This document shows positions 31,175-40,636 of a stretch of DNA of 64,000 nucleotides, one piece after another; the first letter of the stretch is position 1; each line of letters starts with the position of its first letter. The DNA is taken from contig NZ_JBEJGX010000003.1 of the NCBI RefSeq assembly GCF_040253635.1, positions 7,403,501 to 7,467,500 of the forward strand. Direction: 5' to 3'. The notes under the pieces were generated by a model, which had not been told where the DNA came from, did not search any database, and was given only the letters and a program-made list of their open reading frames with translations. The position numbers were made by a program, and so were the translations under genes. This DNA comes from Streptomyces sp. Edi2 (GTDB lineage Bacteria; Actinomycetota; Actinomycetes; Streptomycetales; Streptomycetaceae).

Positions 31175-31873
31175 ATGGAGCAGGGCACAGCGGAACAGGA
31201 GCCGTGCGCCGGGGCGTGGGTGCCCGCGCAGGCCGGCCCCGCCGTGCCCCGGCGGCACTCCGTCCGCGGCCAGGTACTGACCGCGCTGCGCCATGCGCTG
31301 GTCGCCGGGGAGCTGGCCCCGGGCGAGGTCTACTCCGCGCCCGCGCTCGCCGAGTGCTACGGGGTCTCCGCGACCCCGGTCAGGGAGGCCATGCAGCAGC
31401 TCGCGGGGGAAGGCGCCGTCGAGGTCGTGCCCAACCGTGGCTTCCGGGTCGCCGAGCGCAGCCCCCGTGACCTCGCCGAGCTGGCCGAGGTCCGGGCGAT
31501 GCTGGAGGTGCCCGCGGTCGTCCGGCTGGCCCGGGCGCTGCCCCCCGAGCGCTGGGAGGAGCTGCGCCCGCTCGCCGATGCGGGCGTCGCGGCCGCCGCC
31601 CGCGGTGACCGCATCGGCTACGCCGAGGCCGACCACGCCTTCCACGACGCCCTGATGTCGCTCACCGGCAACCGCAGGCTCACCGAGGTCACCGGCGATC
31701 TGCTCCGCCGCGCCCAGTGGCCCCCGGCCGGCGGCCCCCGGCGGCGTACGGCCGAGCTGCTGGCCGACGCCTCCGAGCACACGGCGCTGCTCGACGCCCT
31801 GGTCGCCCAGGAGTACGCGGTGGCCGAGCGGATCACCCGCGAGCATGTGTCGGTGGCGCGCCACCCGCACTGA
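31175..31873 (+). CDS. GntR family transcriptional regulator (FadR-like)
   Basis: Predicted 232-residue regulator with an N-terminal winged helix-turn-helix (residues 30-95, AECYGVSATPVREAMQQL) and a C-terminal all-helical FCD effector domain (about 100-220) with conserved Asp and His positions (DHAFHDAL, EHTALLDAL) that usually bind a metal and a small carboxylate. ATG 31175 has AGGAGG 7 bases upstream. It is divergent from the fhuF-like gene and converges on the methyltransferase gene. No ligand can be assigned. Confidence 0.85.
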   Translation: MEQGTAEQEPCAGAWVPAQAGPAVPRRHSVRGQVLTALRHALVAGELAPGEVYSAPALAECYGVSATPVREAMQQLAGEGAVEVVPNRGFRVAERSPRDLAELAEVRAMLEVPAVVRLARALPPERWEELRPLADAGVAAAARGDRIGYAEADHAFHDALMSLTGNRRLTEVTGDLLRRAQWPPAGGPRRRTAELLADASEHTALLDALVAQEYAVAERITREHVSVARHPH

Positions 31874-31912
31874 GCGAGTCCGCCGACGGACCGGCCGGGC
31901 GCCGGGGCGCGG

Positions 31913-32788
31913 CTAGCCGGGCAGCAACTCCTCCAGTGGCAGCGCCGCGACATCGGCGGCGGGCCGGGAGAGATAGAGATCGGCGTGGTAGAAGCCGTCG
32001 GCTTCCTTGCTCGCGGTGGACAGGCCGCGGGCGGCCAGCGCCTCGTACGCCGCCTGCCGTTCGTTGCCGTCGGCGAACTGCCGCTGACGGAACGTGCGGG
32101 TGGTAAGTCTCTCCGTCACCAGTCCTGCCCGGGCCAGCAGGGCGGAGATCGGCCGGTAGGACACCTCGCGCAGCACGAACGCGGCCACCCAGGGTGGCGA
32201 GGACACGCAGTCGAAGAGCCGGCCGAAGGTACGGGCGGAGATATAGCCGACGCCGCCGGTGACGGTGATCAGGTCGGTGCCGGCCAGCACCTTCCGCAGC
32301 TCCGGGCTCGGGTCGTCGAGTTCCAGGTTCTCCGCGAAGCCGTGGTCGAGCAGACCGACCGCCCGGGCGTAGCCGACCGCACGGTCCGCCGCGTCGATGC
32401 CGGTCACCCGGAGGGGTTCGGCACGCCGCCGGGTGGCGAAGAACGTGCGGTCCTCTTCCAGGAGTTGGGCGGTGGGCGGCAGCGCCTTGCCGTTCACGGC
32501 ATAGCGGCTGTAGAGGTCGGTGAGGGAGAGCTGGTGGTTGAGCAGTGCGGCGTTGACCCCGTACGAGCAGCAGAGGTCGACGACGTTCAGGGGCGGGCGG
32601 TCGCTGCGGTGCCGCTGCAGGGTCTCGGCCACGGCACGGAACACCGCTTGGCCGTGGTGCGGAATCTGGTAGTCCAGGGGGTGCAGTGTGGTGAAGTACC
32701 GACGGGGATCCGGGCAGTTGTAGATCGCCTCGAAATCTGCCTTGCCCCAGTCGGTTGCAGCGGTCGTGTTGGTCACTCCTGCTGTCAT
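31913..32788 (-). CDS. Class I SAM-dependent methyltransferase-like protein
   Basis: Predicted 291-residue protein with a Rossmann methyltransferase core. VVDLCCSYGVNAALL (about residue 66) stands in place of the usual glycine-rich loop, GIDAADRAVGYA (about 130) gives the acidic ribose-binding residue, and TVTGGVGYI is a motif-IV-like segment. The C-terminal part has several aromatic residues that may form the substrate pocket. AGGAGG is 5 bases before ATG 32788. Its product is unknown. It stands alone, converging with the GntR gene. Confidence 0.65.
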   Translation of the reverse strand: MTAGVTNTTAATDWGKADFEAIYNCPDPRRYFTTLHPLDYQIPHHGQAVFRAVAETLQRHRSDRPPLNVVDLCCSYGVNAALLNHQLSLTDLYSRYAVNGKALPPTAQLLEEDRTFFATRRRAEPLRVTGIDAADRAVGYARAVGLLDHGFAENLELDDPSPELRKVLAGTDLITVTGGVGYISARTFGRLFDCVSSPPWVAAFVLREVSYRPISALLARAGLVTERLTTRTFRQRQFADGNERQAAYEALAARGLSTASKEADGFYHADLYLSRPAADVAALPLEELLPG

Positions 32789-33225
32789 GTGGCCTCCTGA
32801 AAGGCTGTGCCAGTGGGTGGGGCCGGCTCTGGTCCCGGACCAGCATCCATACCCCGCTGCCGCCTCACAGTGCGACTTGCGGCCATTCTCGGGGCCTGTG
32901 GGGCGTCGTGAGACATCCCTGCCCCGGGCCTTCGGCTCATAGTCCCACCTCAGGGTTCGCCCGGCCCGTCGGCGGCCGCCCGGGCCCGCAACCATCGCGG
33001 CCCAGCCGATCCCTCGCGGGGACCGCCTGGATCCGGCCAATCGTCGAAGGATCCGGCATGGCCGGTGTTGAGGGGTTGACGACGACGCAACGAGCGGGGC
33101 ACGGGCGGGGGATCGAGCGGGGGAGGGCGACAGCGAACGACGGCGGCCGGCCCTCCACGGAAGGTGAAGGGCCGGGCGCCGTCGGTGAGCGCGGCGGACA
33201 TCCGCCGGGGAGACACCCCCTGGGG
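32789..33225. other. Intergenic region without a gene; one small palindrome
   Basis: No supported coding frame. A perfect 7-bp inverted repeat CTGGTCC-C-GGACCAG at 32829-32843 lies about 40 bp before the methyltransferase start and could be an operator or a 5'-UTR hairpin. Confidence 0.6.
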
Positions 33226-34095
33226 CTAGGTCGCCGTGACGCCGGTGGTCAGATGGTCGGCGAGCCAGGTGGGGACGCAGCCCATCAGGCGGAAGAGCCG
33301 GGCCGCCTCGGCGCGCAGCCGGGCCGCGTCGGCGTCCGGGGCGGCGTCGGCCAGTGCCACGAGGGCCGGCGCGGTGCCGACCAGAAAGCCCAGCTCCTCG
33401 CGGATCCGCAGCGACTCGGCGAAACCGTGCCGGGCCTCCGCCAATTCGCCGTCGCGCAGCGCGAGCCCGGCCAGGTGGCGCCAGGTGAAGGACAGCAGCA
33501 GGGTGTCGCCGTGCGCGGTGGCGCCGGCGTGCGCACGGCGGTAGGCGGCCCGCGCCGAGTCCGGGCTGTCGGCGACATGCTCGGCCATCAGCCCGCGGCG
33601 GAAGTCCAACAGCGGCCGGCCGGCCGCGGTGGGCGCCAGCAGCGCGGCGGCCCGGCCGAGTGCCGAGCGGGCCTCGTCGGCGCGGTCACGGACGCCCAGG
33701 ACCGTGGCGGCGTACGCGAGATGGCCGCGTTCGCAGGCTGCGCCGCCCCGCTCGTCGTCGTCGCCCGCCAGCGCCTCGGCGGCGCGCAGCGCGTCCTCGG
33801 CCTCTGCCCAGCCGGCGGCCGTGAACATGCACCGTTCGACCAGCAGCGCGGCGCGACGCAGCGCGGACGGCGCGTGCCGGGCGGAGTGCGGTTCCAGCAG
33901 GGCGGCCGCATCGTCCCAGCAGCCGCGGGAGCGCAGACGCCAAACGGCACGGTCCAGGGGGTCGTCCCCCTCGACCGTGCCGAGTGATCCTGTCTCCGGT
34001 GCGGATGCCGGTGCCGGTACCGCGAGGGGTACCACAACCCTGGAACCGGCTGACTCCGCGGAATCCGCGGATTCCGGCATGGCGGTATCCGCCAC
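33226..34095 (-). CDS. TPR-like helical repeat protein, function unknown
   Basis: Predicted protein of about 289 residues, almost entirely alpha-helical and very Ala-rich. Repeated helix pairs (AEDALRAAEALAG, DEARSALGRAAALL, SARAAYRRAHAGA, ELAEARHGFAESLRIREELG) resemble tetratricopeptide units, like the C-terminal parts of LuxR/SARP regulators, but no DNA-binding domain is present. It may be a stand-alone scaffold or a truncated regulator. GTG 34095 has GGGGAGGG close upstream. Neither neighbour gives functional context. Confidence 0.6.
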   Translation of the reverse strand: MADTAMPESADSAESAGSRVVVPLAVPAPASAPETGSLGTVEGDDPLDRAVWRLRSRGCWDDAAALLEPHSARHAPSALRRAALLVERCMFTAAGWAEAEDALRAAEALAGDDDERGGAACERGHLAYAATVLGVRDRADEARSALGRAAALLAPTAAGRPLLDFRRGLMAEHVADSPDSARAAYRRAHAGATAHGDTLLLSFTWRHLAGLALRDGELAEARHGFAESLRIREELGFLVGTAPALVALADAAPDADAARLRAEAARLFRLMGCVPTWLADHLTTGVTAT

Positions 34096-34391
34096 ATTGC
34101 CCTCCCCGAGCGCGCCATTGAGCTGGAAGTGAAGCAGTGGGCGAATCTCAGCACGGATTCCGCTGCCCGGCCAAGGGGGTGGGTGAATGAATTCACAATC
34201 CCCGGGCGGGCGGTCCGGGCCTCCCGCGCGGCCCTGATCGGGCACATCGCCGCACCGTGTGGCAGGCCCGGGGCACCACGACGTGCCGCGCGATGCCGCC
34301 CGATCGAGTTACCCCGAATGGCGTAATCGGGCCCTGCCGGTGCGAGCGGCGGGCCCCGATCAGGCTGCGGGCGGCGGCAGGCGCTTCACGA

Positions 34392-34464
34392 GACACCGCG
34401 ACGCGAGACGGACACCGTGACGCGGGACGACACCGCGACGCGAGACGACACCGTGACGCCGGAC
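34392..34464. repeat. Four 18-bp tandem repeats
   Basis: Units beginning GACACCG(C/T)GACGCG at 34392, 34411, 34429 and 34447 (periods 19, 18, 18), alternating between C and T at one position. They lie just downstream of the pucR stop codon. Confidence 0.8.
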
Positions 34465-34471
34465 CGCGCCC

Positions 34472-36208
34472 TCAGCTCATCCGCAGCGCCAGGAAGAAGT
34501 CGAGCTTGTCCTCCAGGCGGGCCAGATCGCGGCCGGTCAGCTGCTCGATGCGGCCCACCCGGTAGCGGAGGGTGTTGACGTGCAGGTGGAGGCGGCTGGC
34601 GCAGCGGGTCCAGGAGCCGTCGCAGTCCAAGAACGCCTCCAGGGTGGGGATCAGCTCGGCGCGGTGCTTGCGGTCGTAGTCGCGCAGCGGGTCCAGGAGG
34701 CGGGCGGTGAAGGCCCGTCGGACGTCGTCCGGCACGAAGGGCAGTAGCAGGACGTGCGAGGCCAGCTCCTCGTGCCCGGCGGCGCAGACCCGGCCCGGGC
34801 GGGCCGCGGCGACCCTGCGGGCGTGCCGGGCCTCCTCCAGGGCGCCGCGCAGCCCCTCGGCGGAGTGGACCGCGGCGCTCACCCCGACCGTCAGCCGCCC
34901 GTCGTCCGCCAGACCGCGGCCGAGCGGCTGCCGGACGGCGGACAGCAGCTCACCGGCGTGCAGACCGGCCGCCGAGGCGGCACCGGGCTCGTCCGGGACG
35001 GGCAGCGGCACCAGTGCCACCGCCTCGTCGCCGGTGTGTGCCACCGCGATGCGGTCGGAGGGCTCCGGGCCGAAGGTGCCGGGGTCGACCAGCATTTCCT
35101 CCAGCAGGCTCTGCGCCACCGGACCGCCGGGCACCTCGCCGTCCTCCCACTCGACCCTGGCCACCACGATCTGCCAGTGCGGTGCGGCGCCCAGGCCGGG
35201 CAGCAGCACCGGGGCCGCCACCCGCAGCCGGGCCGCGATTTCGGCGGGCGGTGCACCGGTCTGGACGAGCTCCAGCACCTCCTGGGCGAGCCGGCGGCGC
35301 ACCGTACGGGCGGCGTCGCGCCGGTCGCGTTCCACGACGATCAGCTGGGTGACCCCGTGCAGCAGGTCAAGGCGTTCTTCGGACCAGTCTCCGGCGTCCG
35401 CCTCGACGGCCAGCAGCCAGTCGCTCAGCAGCGTCCGGCGCAGATCACGGCCCTCGTGGCGGATCGGGAAGAGGGAGAAGGTGGAGCTGGCCGGCCCGTC
35501 GCCGGGACGCCGTCCCTCACCGGGCTTCCCCCGGACCTCGTCCGCAGCCCCTGTCGCGGCGCTCTCGACCGTGACGCGGTGCGGGCCCCGGCGGCCGGAA
35601 CGGGCCGCCGCCAGATGCTCGCCCGCGAGCCGGGCGGCCAGTTCACCGGAGAGTTCGGGCCCGGAGTCCGCCAGCGTGGAGCCCGCGATCTGCCGGCCCG
35701 TGGGGGAGAGCACCCAGGCCCGCAGATCCAGGTCGGAGCCGAGCAGGTCCAGGACCACCTCGGGGCCGCCGCCCGTGGGGCCCGACGTCATCAGCCGCCG
35801 GTGGCGGTCCACCACGGCCGCCAGATCGCCGGCCCGTTCGCTGGAGACCTGGCGGACGACATGCTCGGTGATGGAGGCGAACGAGACGTCCTCGACGACG
35901 GAGAACAGCGGCAGCCGGTGGCGGAGGCAGGCCTGTACGAGGTCGTCGGGGACCGAGCCGAGTTCCGCCTCGCCCGCCGCGAGCCCGGCGACTCCCGCGG
36001 TGGCCAGGATGCGCACGAATCGTTCGGAGTCCTCCGGTTCACGGCGCCACGCCAGGCCCGTCAGCACCAGTTCGCCGCCGGAGAGGTAGCGGCTGGGGTC
36101 GCGCAGGTCGGTGGTCATCACGCCGCGTACCGTGCGGTCCAGCTCTTCCTCGCCCCCGAGCAGCCGGAGGCCAAGGGTGTGGGTGTCCAGGAGTGCGCGG
36201 AGCCGCAT
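34472..36208 (-). CDS. pucR: PucR family transcriptional regulator of purine catabolism
   Basis: Predicted 578-residue regulator. The N-terminal PucR domain (residues 1-125, starting MRLRALLDTHTLGLRLLGG) is the ligand-sensing part. A GGDEF-like middle region follows, then a C-terminal helix-turn-helix of the PucR type (about 510-570, CASRLHLHVNTLRYRVGRIEQLTG). It is divergent from the xanthine dehydrogenase genes with 276 bp between, which strongly suggests control of that operon. In Bacillus subtilis, PucR responds to allantoin-type compounds; the ligand here is not known. Residues 215-240 form a Gly/Pro-rich linker. Confidence 0.9.
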   Translation of the reverse strand: MRLRALLDTHTLGLRLLGGEEELDRTVRGVMTTDLRDPSRYLSGGELVLTGLAWRREPEDSERFVRILATAGVAGLAAGEAELGSVPDDLVQACLRHRLPLFSVVEDVSFASITEHVVRQVSSERAGDLAAVVDRHRRLMTSGPTGGGPEVVLDLLGSDLDLRAWVLSPTGRQIAGSTLADSGPELSGELAARLAGEHLAAARSGRRGPHRVTVESAATGAADEVRGKPGEGRRPGDGPASSTFSLFPIRHEGRDLRRTLLSDWLLAVEADAGDWSEERLDLLHGVTQLIVVERDRRDAARTVRRRLAQEVLELVQTGAPPAEIAARLRVAAPVLLPGLGAAPHWQIVVARVEWEDGEVPGGPVAQSLLEEMLVDPGTFGPEPSDRIAVAHTGDEAVALVPLPVPDEPGAASAAGLHAGELLSAVRQPLGRGLADDGRLTVGVSAAVHSAEGLRGALEEARHARRVAAARPGRVCAAGHEELASHVLLLPFVPDDVRRAFTARLLDPLRDYDRKHRAELIPTLEAFLDCDGSWTRCASRLHLHVNTLRYRVGRIEQLTGRDLARLEDKLDFFLALRMS

Positions 36209-36484
36209 GACCTCGCCCGCCGTTCTTTGCTGTCTGGGTGTTGCCGGTGGAATGCCGCGAGGTTTCCGAGCCTCGTCTTTCGTTCGAATCTACAAGACAT
36301 GTGGTGTGGCCAGCCAACCGCTTCATGGTTTCGGTGACTGCACCGGGTGGGCCCCGGGCGCGTTCACTGAAGCCATCTCCATGAACAAGACATGAATGAA
36401 CGACTCCGTGGCGATGCCGGCGCAGCGTCCTCACCATGAGTAGCGAACGACCCGATTTCGTAGAATTCGTAGAAGAGGCCAACG

Positions 36485-37372
36485 ATGGACTTCCTTCGCC
36501 CCGCCAGCTGGGAGGAGGCGCTCGCCGCCAAGGCCGAGCACCCTACCGCTGTGCCCATCGCGGGCGGCACGGACGTGATGGTCGAGATCAATTTCGACCA
36601 CCGCCGCCCCGAGTACCTGCTCGACCTGAACCGCATCGGTGACCTGAACGAGTGGGAGGTCGGCGAGAAGACCGTACGCCTGGGTGCCTCCGTCCCGTAC
36701 ACGCAGATCATGGAGAACCTGCGGGCCGAACTCCCGGGCCTGGCCCTGGCCTCGCACACGGTGGCCTCCCCGCAGATCCGCAACCGCGGCGGCGTCGGCG
36801 GCAACCTCGGCACCGCCTCCCCGGCAGGCGACGCGCACCCCGCGCTGCTCGCGGCCGGCTGCGAGGTCGAGGTGGAATCCGTGCGCGGCCGCCGCATGAT
36901 CCCGATCGACGACTTCTACACCGGGGTCAAGCGCAACGCCATGGAGCCCGACGAGCTGATCCGTTCGGTGCATCTGCCCAAGGCGGACGGCCCGCAGCAG
37001 TTCTCCAAGGTCGGCACCCGCAACGCCATGGTCATCGCGGTCTGCGCCTTCGGTATCGCGCTGCACCCCGAGACCCGCACGGTGCGCACCGGCATCGGCT
37101 CCGCCGCACCCACCCCCGTACGGGCCCGTGCGGCCGAGGACTTCCTCGCCGCGGCGCTGGAGGAGGGCGGCTTCTGGGAGTCGGGCGGGCCCCTCCCGCC
37201 GTCCCTCGCCAAGCAGTTCGCGCAGCTCGCCTCCGGCGCCTGCAACCCGATCGACGATGTGCGCGGCAGCGCCAAGTACCGACGCCATGCGGTCGGCATC
37301 ATGGCGCGCCGCACCCTCGGCTGGACCTGGGAGTCCTACCGGGGCAAGGAGAGGAGCGCACAGTGCGCGTGA
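36485..37372 (+). CDS. Xanthine dehydrogenase, FAD-binding subunit
   Basis: Predicted 295-residue flavin subunit of a heterotrimeric molybdenum hydroxylase (equivalent to B. subtilis PucC or E. coli XdhB). The FAD pyrophosphate loop AGGTDVMVE (about residue 26) and the second FAD motif RNRGGVGGNLGTASPAGD (about 99) are intact. It passes electrons from the 2Fe-2S subunit to the final acceptor. GAGG sits 8-9 bases before ATG. The stop overlaps the 2Fe-2S subunit start by 10 bases, indicating an operon. Confidence 0.93.
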   Translation: MDFLRPASWEEALAAKAEHPTAVPIAGGTDVMVEINFDHRRPEYLLDLNRIGDLNEWEVGEKTVRLGASVPYTQIMENLRAELPGLALASHTVASPQIRNRGGVGGNLGTASPAGDAHPALLAAGCEVEVESVRGRRMIPIDDFYTGVKRNAMEPDELIRSVHLPKADGPQQFSKVGTRNAMVIAVCAFGIALHPETRTVRTGIGSAAPTPVRARAAEDFLAAALEEGGFWESGGPLPPSLAKQFAQLASGACNPIDDVRGSAKYRRHAVGIMARRTLGWTWESYRGKERSAQCA

Positions 37373-37962
37373 CATTCACCGTCAACGGCCGCCGGCAGGA
37401 AGCCGACGACGTCTGGGAAGGCGAGAGCCTGCTGTACGTCCTCCGTGAGCGGATGGGCCTGCCGGGCTCCAAGAACGCCTGTGAGCAGGGCGAATGCGGG
37501 TCCTGCACGGTCCGTCTGGACGGTGTGCCGGTGTGCTCCTGCCTGGTCGCCGCAGGCCAGGCCGAGGGCCGCGAGGTGGTGACCGTCGAGGGCCTGGCGG
37601 ACTTCGCCAGGCAGCGCGCCGAGAGCGGCGGCTGTGCCTCCGGCGCCTGCGGTACGAGCATCGACGAGGCCCAGCGGTGGCAGGCCCGTCCGGCGGATTC
37701 GCAGACCGGCGAGGGGGCTGAACTCTCCCCGATCCAGCAGGCGTTCATCGACGCCGGCGCGGTCCAGTGCGGCTTCTGCACCCCGGGCCTGCTGGTCGCC
37801 GCCGATGAGCTGCTGGAGCGCAACGACTCCCCGTCGGACGCCGATATCCGTGAGGCGCTGTCGGGCAACCTGTGCCGCTGCACGGGCTACGAGAAGATCC
37901 TCGACGCGGTCCGGCTGGCGGCCGCCCGCGGCGAGCACCGGACCGCCGGACAGGGGGCCTGA
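37363..37962 (+). CDS. Xanthine dehydrogenase, 2Fe-2S subunit
   Basis: Predicted 199-residue iron-sulfur subunit (like PucE or E. coli XdhC). The N-terminal ferredoxin-like cluster motif C-x4-C-x2-C-x(n)-C is present (CEQGECGSC, then VCSC, about residues 40-62). The C-terminal helical cluster motif is CGFCTPG with CRCTGY (about 130-170). Compared with typical 150-170-residue subunits there is an extra segment between the two clusters (about residues 75-115, SGGCASGACGTSIDEAQRW) that adds two cysteines. GTG 37363 has a GAGGAG sequence upstream. Confidence 0.92.
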   Translation: MRVTFTVNGRRQEADDVWEGESLLYVLRERMGLPGSKNACEQGECGSCTVRLDGVPVCSCLVAAGQAEGREVVTVEGLADFARQRAESGGCASGACGTSIDEAQRWQARPADSQTGEGAELSPIQQAFIDAGAVQCGFCTPGLLVAADELLERNDSPSDADIREALSGNLCRCTGYEKILDAVRLAAARGEHRTAGQGA

Positions 37963-37967
37963 TCGCC

Positions 37968-40379
37968 ATGGCAGGTAAGGAGACCCGCCTCGCGACGGCT
38001 CCGGGCCGCACGCCCACGAGCCTCACCCAGGGCGGCCAGACCAAGGCCGGCATCGGTGAGTCCACGCTGCGGCCCGACGGCACCCTCAAGGTGACCGGCG
38101 AGTTCGCCTACTCCTCGGACATGTGGCACGAGGACATGCTGTGGGGCTACACCCTGCGTTCCACCACGGCGCACGCCGAGATCAGGTCGATCGACACGTC
38201 CGAGGCGCTGGCGACCTCCGGGGTCTACGCCGTCCTGACCTACGACGACCTGCCCACCGACGTGAAGAACTACGGCCTGGAGATCCAGGACACGCCGGTG
38301 CTCGCGCACGGCAAGGTACGCCACCACGGGGAGCCGGTCGCGCTGGTCGCCGCCGACCATCCGGAGACCGCGCGCCGCGCCGCCGCCAAAATCAAGATCG
38401 ACTACGCCGAGCTGCCGGTCGTCACCGACGAGGCCTCCGCCACCGCCGAGGGCGCCCCGCTGGTCCACGAGAACCGCGACGACCACCACGTGGGCCATGT
38501 CCCGCACCCGAACATCGTCCACCGCCAGCCGATCGTCCGCGGCAACGCCGCCGAGGCCGCCGAGAAGGCCGACGTCATCGTCTCCGGCGAGTACGTCTTC
38601 GGCATGCAGGACCAGGCCTTCCTCGGCCCGGAGTCCGGCCTCGCGGTGCCCGGCGAGGACGGCGGCGTCGATCTGTACGTCGCGACCCAGTGGCTGCACT
38701 CCGACCTGCGCCAGATCGCCCCCGTCCTCGGCCTGCCGCCGGAGAAGGTGCGGATGACGCTCTCCGGCGTCGGCGGCGCGTTCGGCGGCCGCGAGGACCT
38801 GTCGATGCAGATCCACGCCTGCCTCCTGGCGCTGCGCACCGGCAAGCCCGTCAAGATCGTCTACAACCGGTTCGAGTCCTTCTTCGGACACGTCCACCGG
38901 CACCCGGCGAAGCTCTGGTACGAGCACGGCGCCACCAAGGACGGCAAGCTCACCCACCTCAAGTGCCGCATCGTGCTGGACGGCGGCGCCTATGCCTCCG
39001 CCTCCCCGGCCGTCGTCGGCAACGCCTCCTCGCTCGCCGTGGGCCCGTACGTGGTCGACGACGTCGACATCGAGGCCATCGCGCTGTACTCCAACAACCC
39101 GCCCTGCGGCGCGATGCGCGGCTTCGGCGCCGTCCAGGCCTGCTTCGCCTACGAGGCGCAGATGGACAAGGTCGCCAAGAAGCTGGGCATGGACCCGGTC
39201 GAGTTCCGGCAGCTCAACGCCATGGAGCAGGGCACGATCATGCCCACGGGCCAGCCCGTCGACTCCCCGGCCCCGGTCGCCGAACTCCTGCGCCGCGTCA
39301 AGGCGATGCCGCTCCCGCCGGAGCAGCAGTGGCTGACGGCCGGGGCGGGCGCCGATGTCCGGGCGCTGCCCGGCGGGCTGTCCAACACCACCCACGGCGA
39401 GGACGTGGTCCGCGGCATCGGCTACGCCGTCGGCATCAAGAACGTCGGCTTCTCCGAGGGCTTCGACGACTACTCCACCGCCCGGGTGCGGATGGAGGTC
39501 GTCGGCGGGGTGCCGGTCGCCACCGTCCACACCGCGATGGCGGAGGTCGGCCAGGGCGGTGTCACCGTCCATGCCCAGATCGCCCGTACGGAGCTGGGGG
39601 TCCAGCAGGTCACCATCCAGCCGGCCGACACCCGGGTCGGCTCGGCCGGTTCGACGTCCGCCTCCCGCCAGACCTATGTCACCGGCGGCGCGGTCAAGAA
39701 CACCTGTGAGCACGTCCGCGAGCAGGTCCTCGACATCGGCCGGCGCAAGTTCGGCACCTACCACCCGGCGTGGGCGACCGCCGAACTCCTGCTGGAGGGC
39801 GGCAAGGTCGTCACCGACGGCGGTGAGGTGCTGGCCAACCTGGCGGACGTCCTGGAGGACGAGGCGGTCGACCTGGAGCTGGAGTGGCGGCACCGCCCGA
39901 CCGAGCCCTTCGACCTGCACACCGGCCAGGGCAACGGCCACGTCCAGTACTCCTTCGCGGCCCACCGCGCGGTCGTCGAGGTGGACACCGGACTCGGCCT
40001 GGTCAAGGTCATCGAGCTGGCCTGCGCCCAGGACGTCGGCAAGGCGCTCAACCCGCTGTCCGTGGTCGGCCAGATCCAGGGCGGGACCACCCAGGGGCTG
40101 GGCGTGGCGGTCATGGAGGAGATCATCGTCGACCCCAAGACCGCGAAGGTGCGCAACCCCTCCTTCACGGACTACCTGATCCCCACGATTCTCGACACCC
40201 CGACCATCCCGGTCGATGTGCTCGAACTCGCCGACGAGCACGCGCCGTACGGGCTGCGTGGCATCGGTGAGGCCCCCACCCTGTCGTCCACCCCGGCCGT
40301 CCTCGCGGCGATCCGGAACGCGACCGGGCTGGAGCTCAACAAGACGCCGGTGCGGCCCGAACACCTCACCGGCACGTAG
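37968..40379 (+). CDS. Xanthine dehydrogenase, molybdopterin-binding subunit
   Basis: Predicted 803-residue catalytic subunit (like PucD or E. coli XdhA). An aldehyde oxidase/xanthine dehydrogenase a/b hammerhead (residues 20-140) precedes the Mo-cofactor domain. Seen motifs are GGAFGGRED (about 268), GAMRGFG (about 383), and near the C terminus LRGIGEAP (about 762), whose Glu is the usual catalytic base. It oxidises hypoxanthine and xanthine to urate. ATG 37968 lies 5 bp after the 2Fe-2S stop, with AGGGGG as ribosome binding site. A hairpin follows the gene. Confidence 0.92.
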   Translation: MAGKETRLATAPGRTPTSLTQGGQTKAGIGESTLRPDGTLKVTGEFAYSSDMWHEDMLWGYTLRSTTAHAEIRSIDTSEALATSGVYAVLTYDDLPTDVKNYGLEIQDTPVLAHGKVRHHGEPVALVAADHPETARRAAAKIKIDYAELPVVTDEASATAEGAPLVHENRDDHHVGHVPHPNIVHRQPIVRGNAAEAAEKADVIVSGEYVFGMQDQAFLGPESGLAVPGEDGGVDLYVATQWLHSDLRQIAPVLGLPPEKVRMTLSGVGGAFGGREDLSMQIHACLLALRTGKPVKIVYNRFESFFGHVHRHPAKLWYEHGATKDGKLTHLKCRIVLDGGAYASASPAVVGNASSLAVGPYVVDDVDIEAIALYSNNPPCGAMRGFGAVQACFAYEAQMDKVAKKLGMDPVEFRQLNAMEQGTIMPTGQPVDSPAPVAELLRRVKAMPLPPEQQWLTAGAGADVRALPGGLSNTTHGEDVVRGIGYAVGIKNVGFSEGFDDYSTARVRMEVVGGVPVATVHTAMAEVGQGGVTVHAQIARTELGVQQVTIQPADTRVGSAGSTSASRQTYVTGGAVKNTCEHVREQVLDIGRRKFGTYHPAWATAELLLEGGKVVTDGGEVLANLADVLEDEAVDLELEWRHRPTEPFDLHTGQGNGHVQYSFAAHRAVVEVDTGLGLVKVIELACAQDVGKALNPLSVVGQIQGGTTQGLGVAVMEEIIVDPKTAKVRNPSFTDYLIPTILDTPTIPVDVLELADEHAPYGLRGIGEAPTLSSTPAVLAAIRNATGLELNKTPVRPEHLTGT

Positions 40380-40384
40380 AGAGC

Positions 40385-40406
40385 CGTCCGGGGGCGACCC
40401 CGGACG
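40385..40406 (+). terminator. Hairpin after xanthine dehydrogenase genes
   Basis: A 9-bp perfect stem, CGTCCGGGG with CCCCGGACG and loop GCGA, starts 6 bases past the stop codon. It may attenuate or end the xdh transcript before the permease gene. A fourfold CACCACG microsatellite lies at 40474-40501. Confidence 0.6.
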
Positions 40407-40636
40407 CCGGTCTCCGGGCGGTGGGTGTCAGGGGGGTCCCTGTCCGTCCTCCGCCGAGCACCGCCCGGAGTCCCACCACGCACCACGCACCACGCACCAC
40501 GCAGTCGCTGCTCCGCTCCGGCGGAGCCAGTACCCCCCGTTCGCCTCGGGCCGTCCCCCGGGTCGTGCAGCCGGAATCCATCCCAAATCTCGCACCTCGC
40601 GGCGAGTGCCCCTGTGAACCTTGGGAGTAAGGCACC

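Noticed and set aside
33226..34095. TPR-like gene as an intact regulator
   Set aside because: No helix-turn-helix is visible in it or in the adjoining frames, so a regulatory call is not supported.
37887..40364. Open frame of 825 codons antisense to the molybdopterin subunit gene
   Set aside because: GC-skew shadow; the plus strand encodes an intact conserved enzyme.
40474..40501. Fourfold CACCACG array considered as a CRISPR or operator cluster
   Set aside because: Units are only 7 bp with no spacers; a simple microsatellite.
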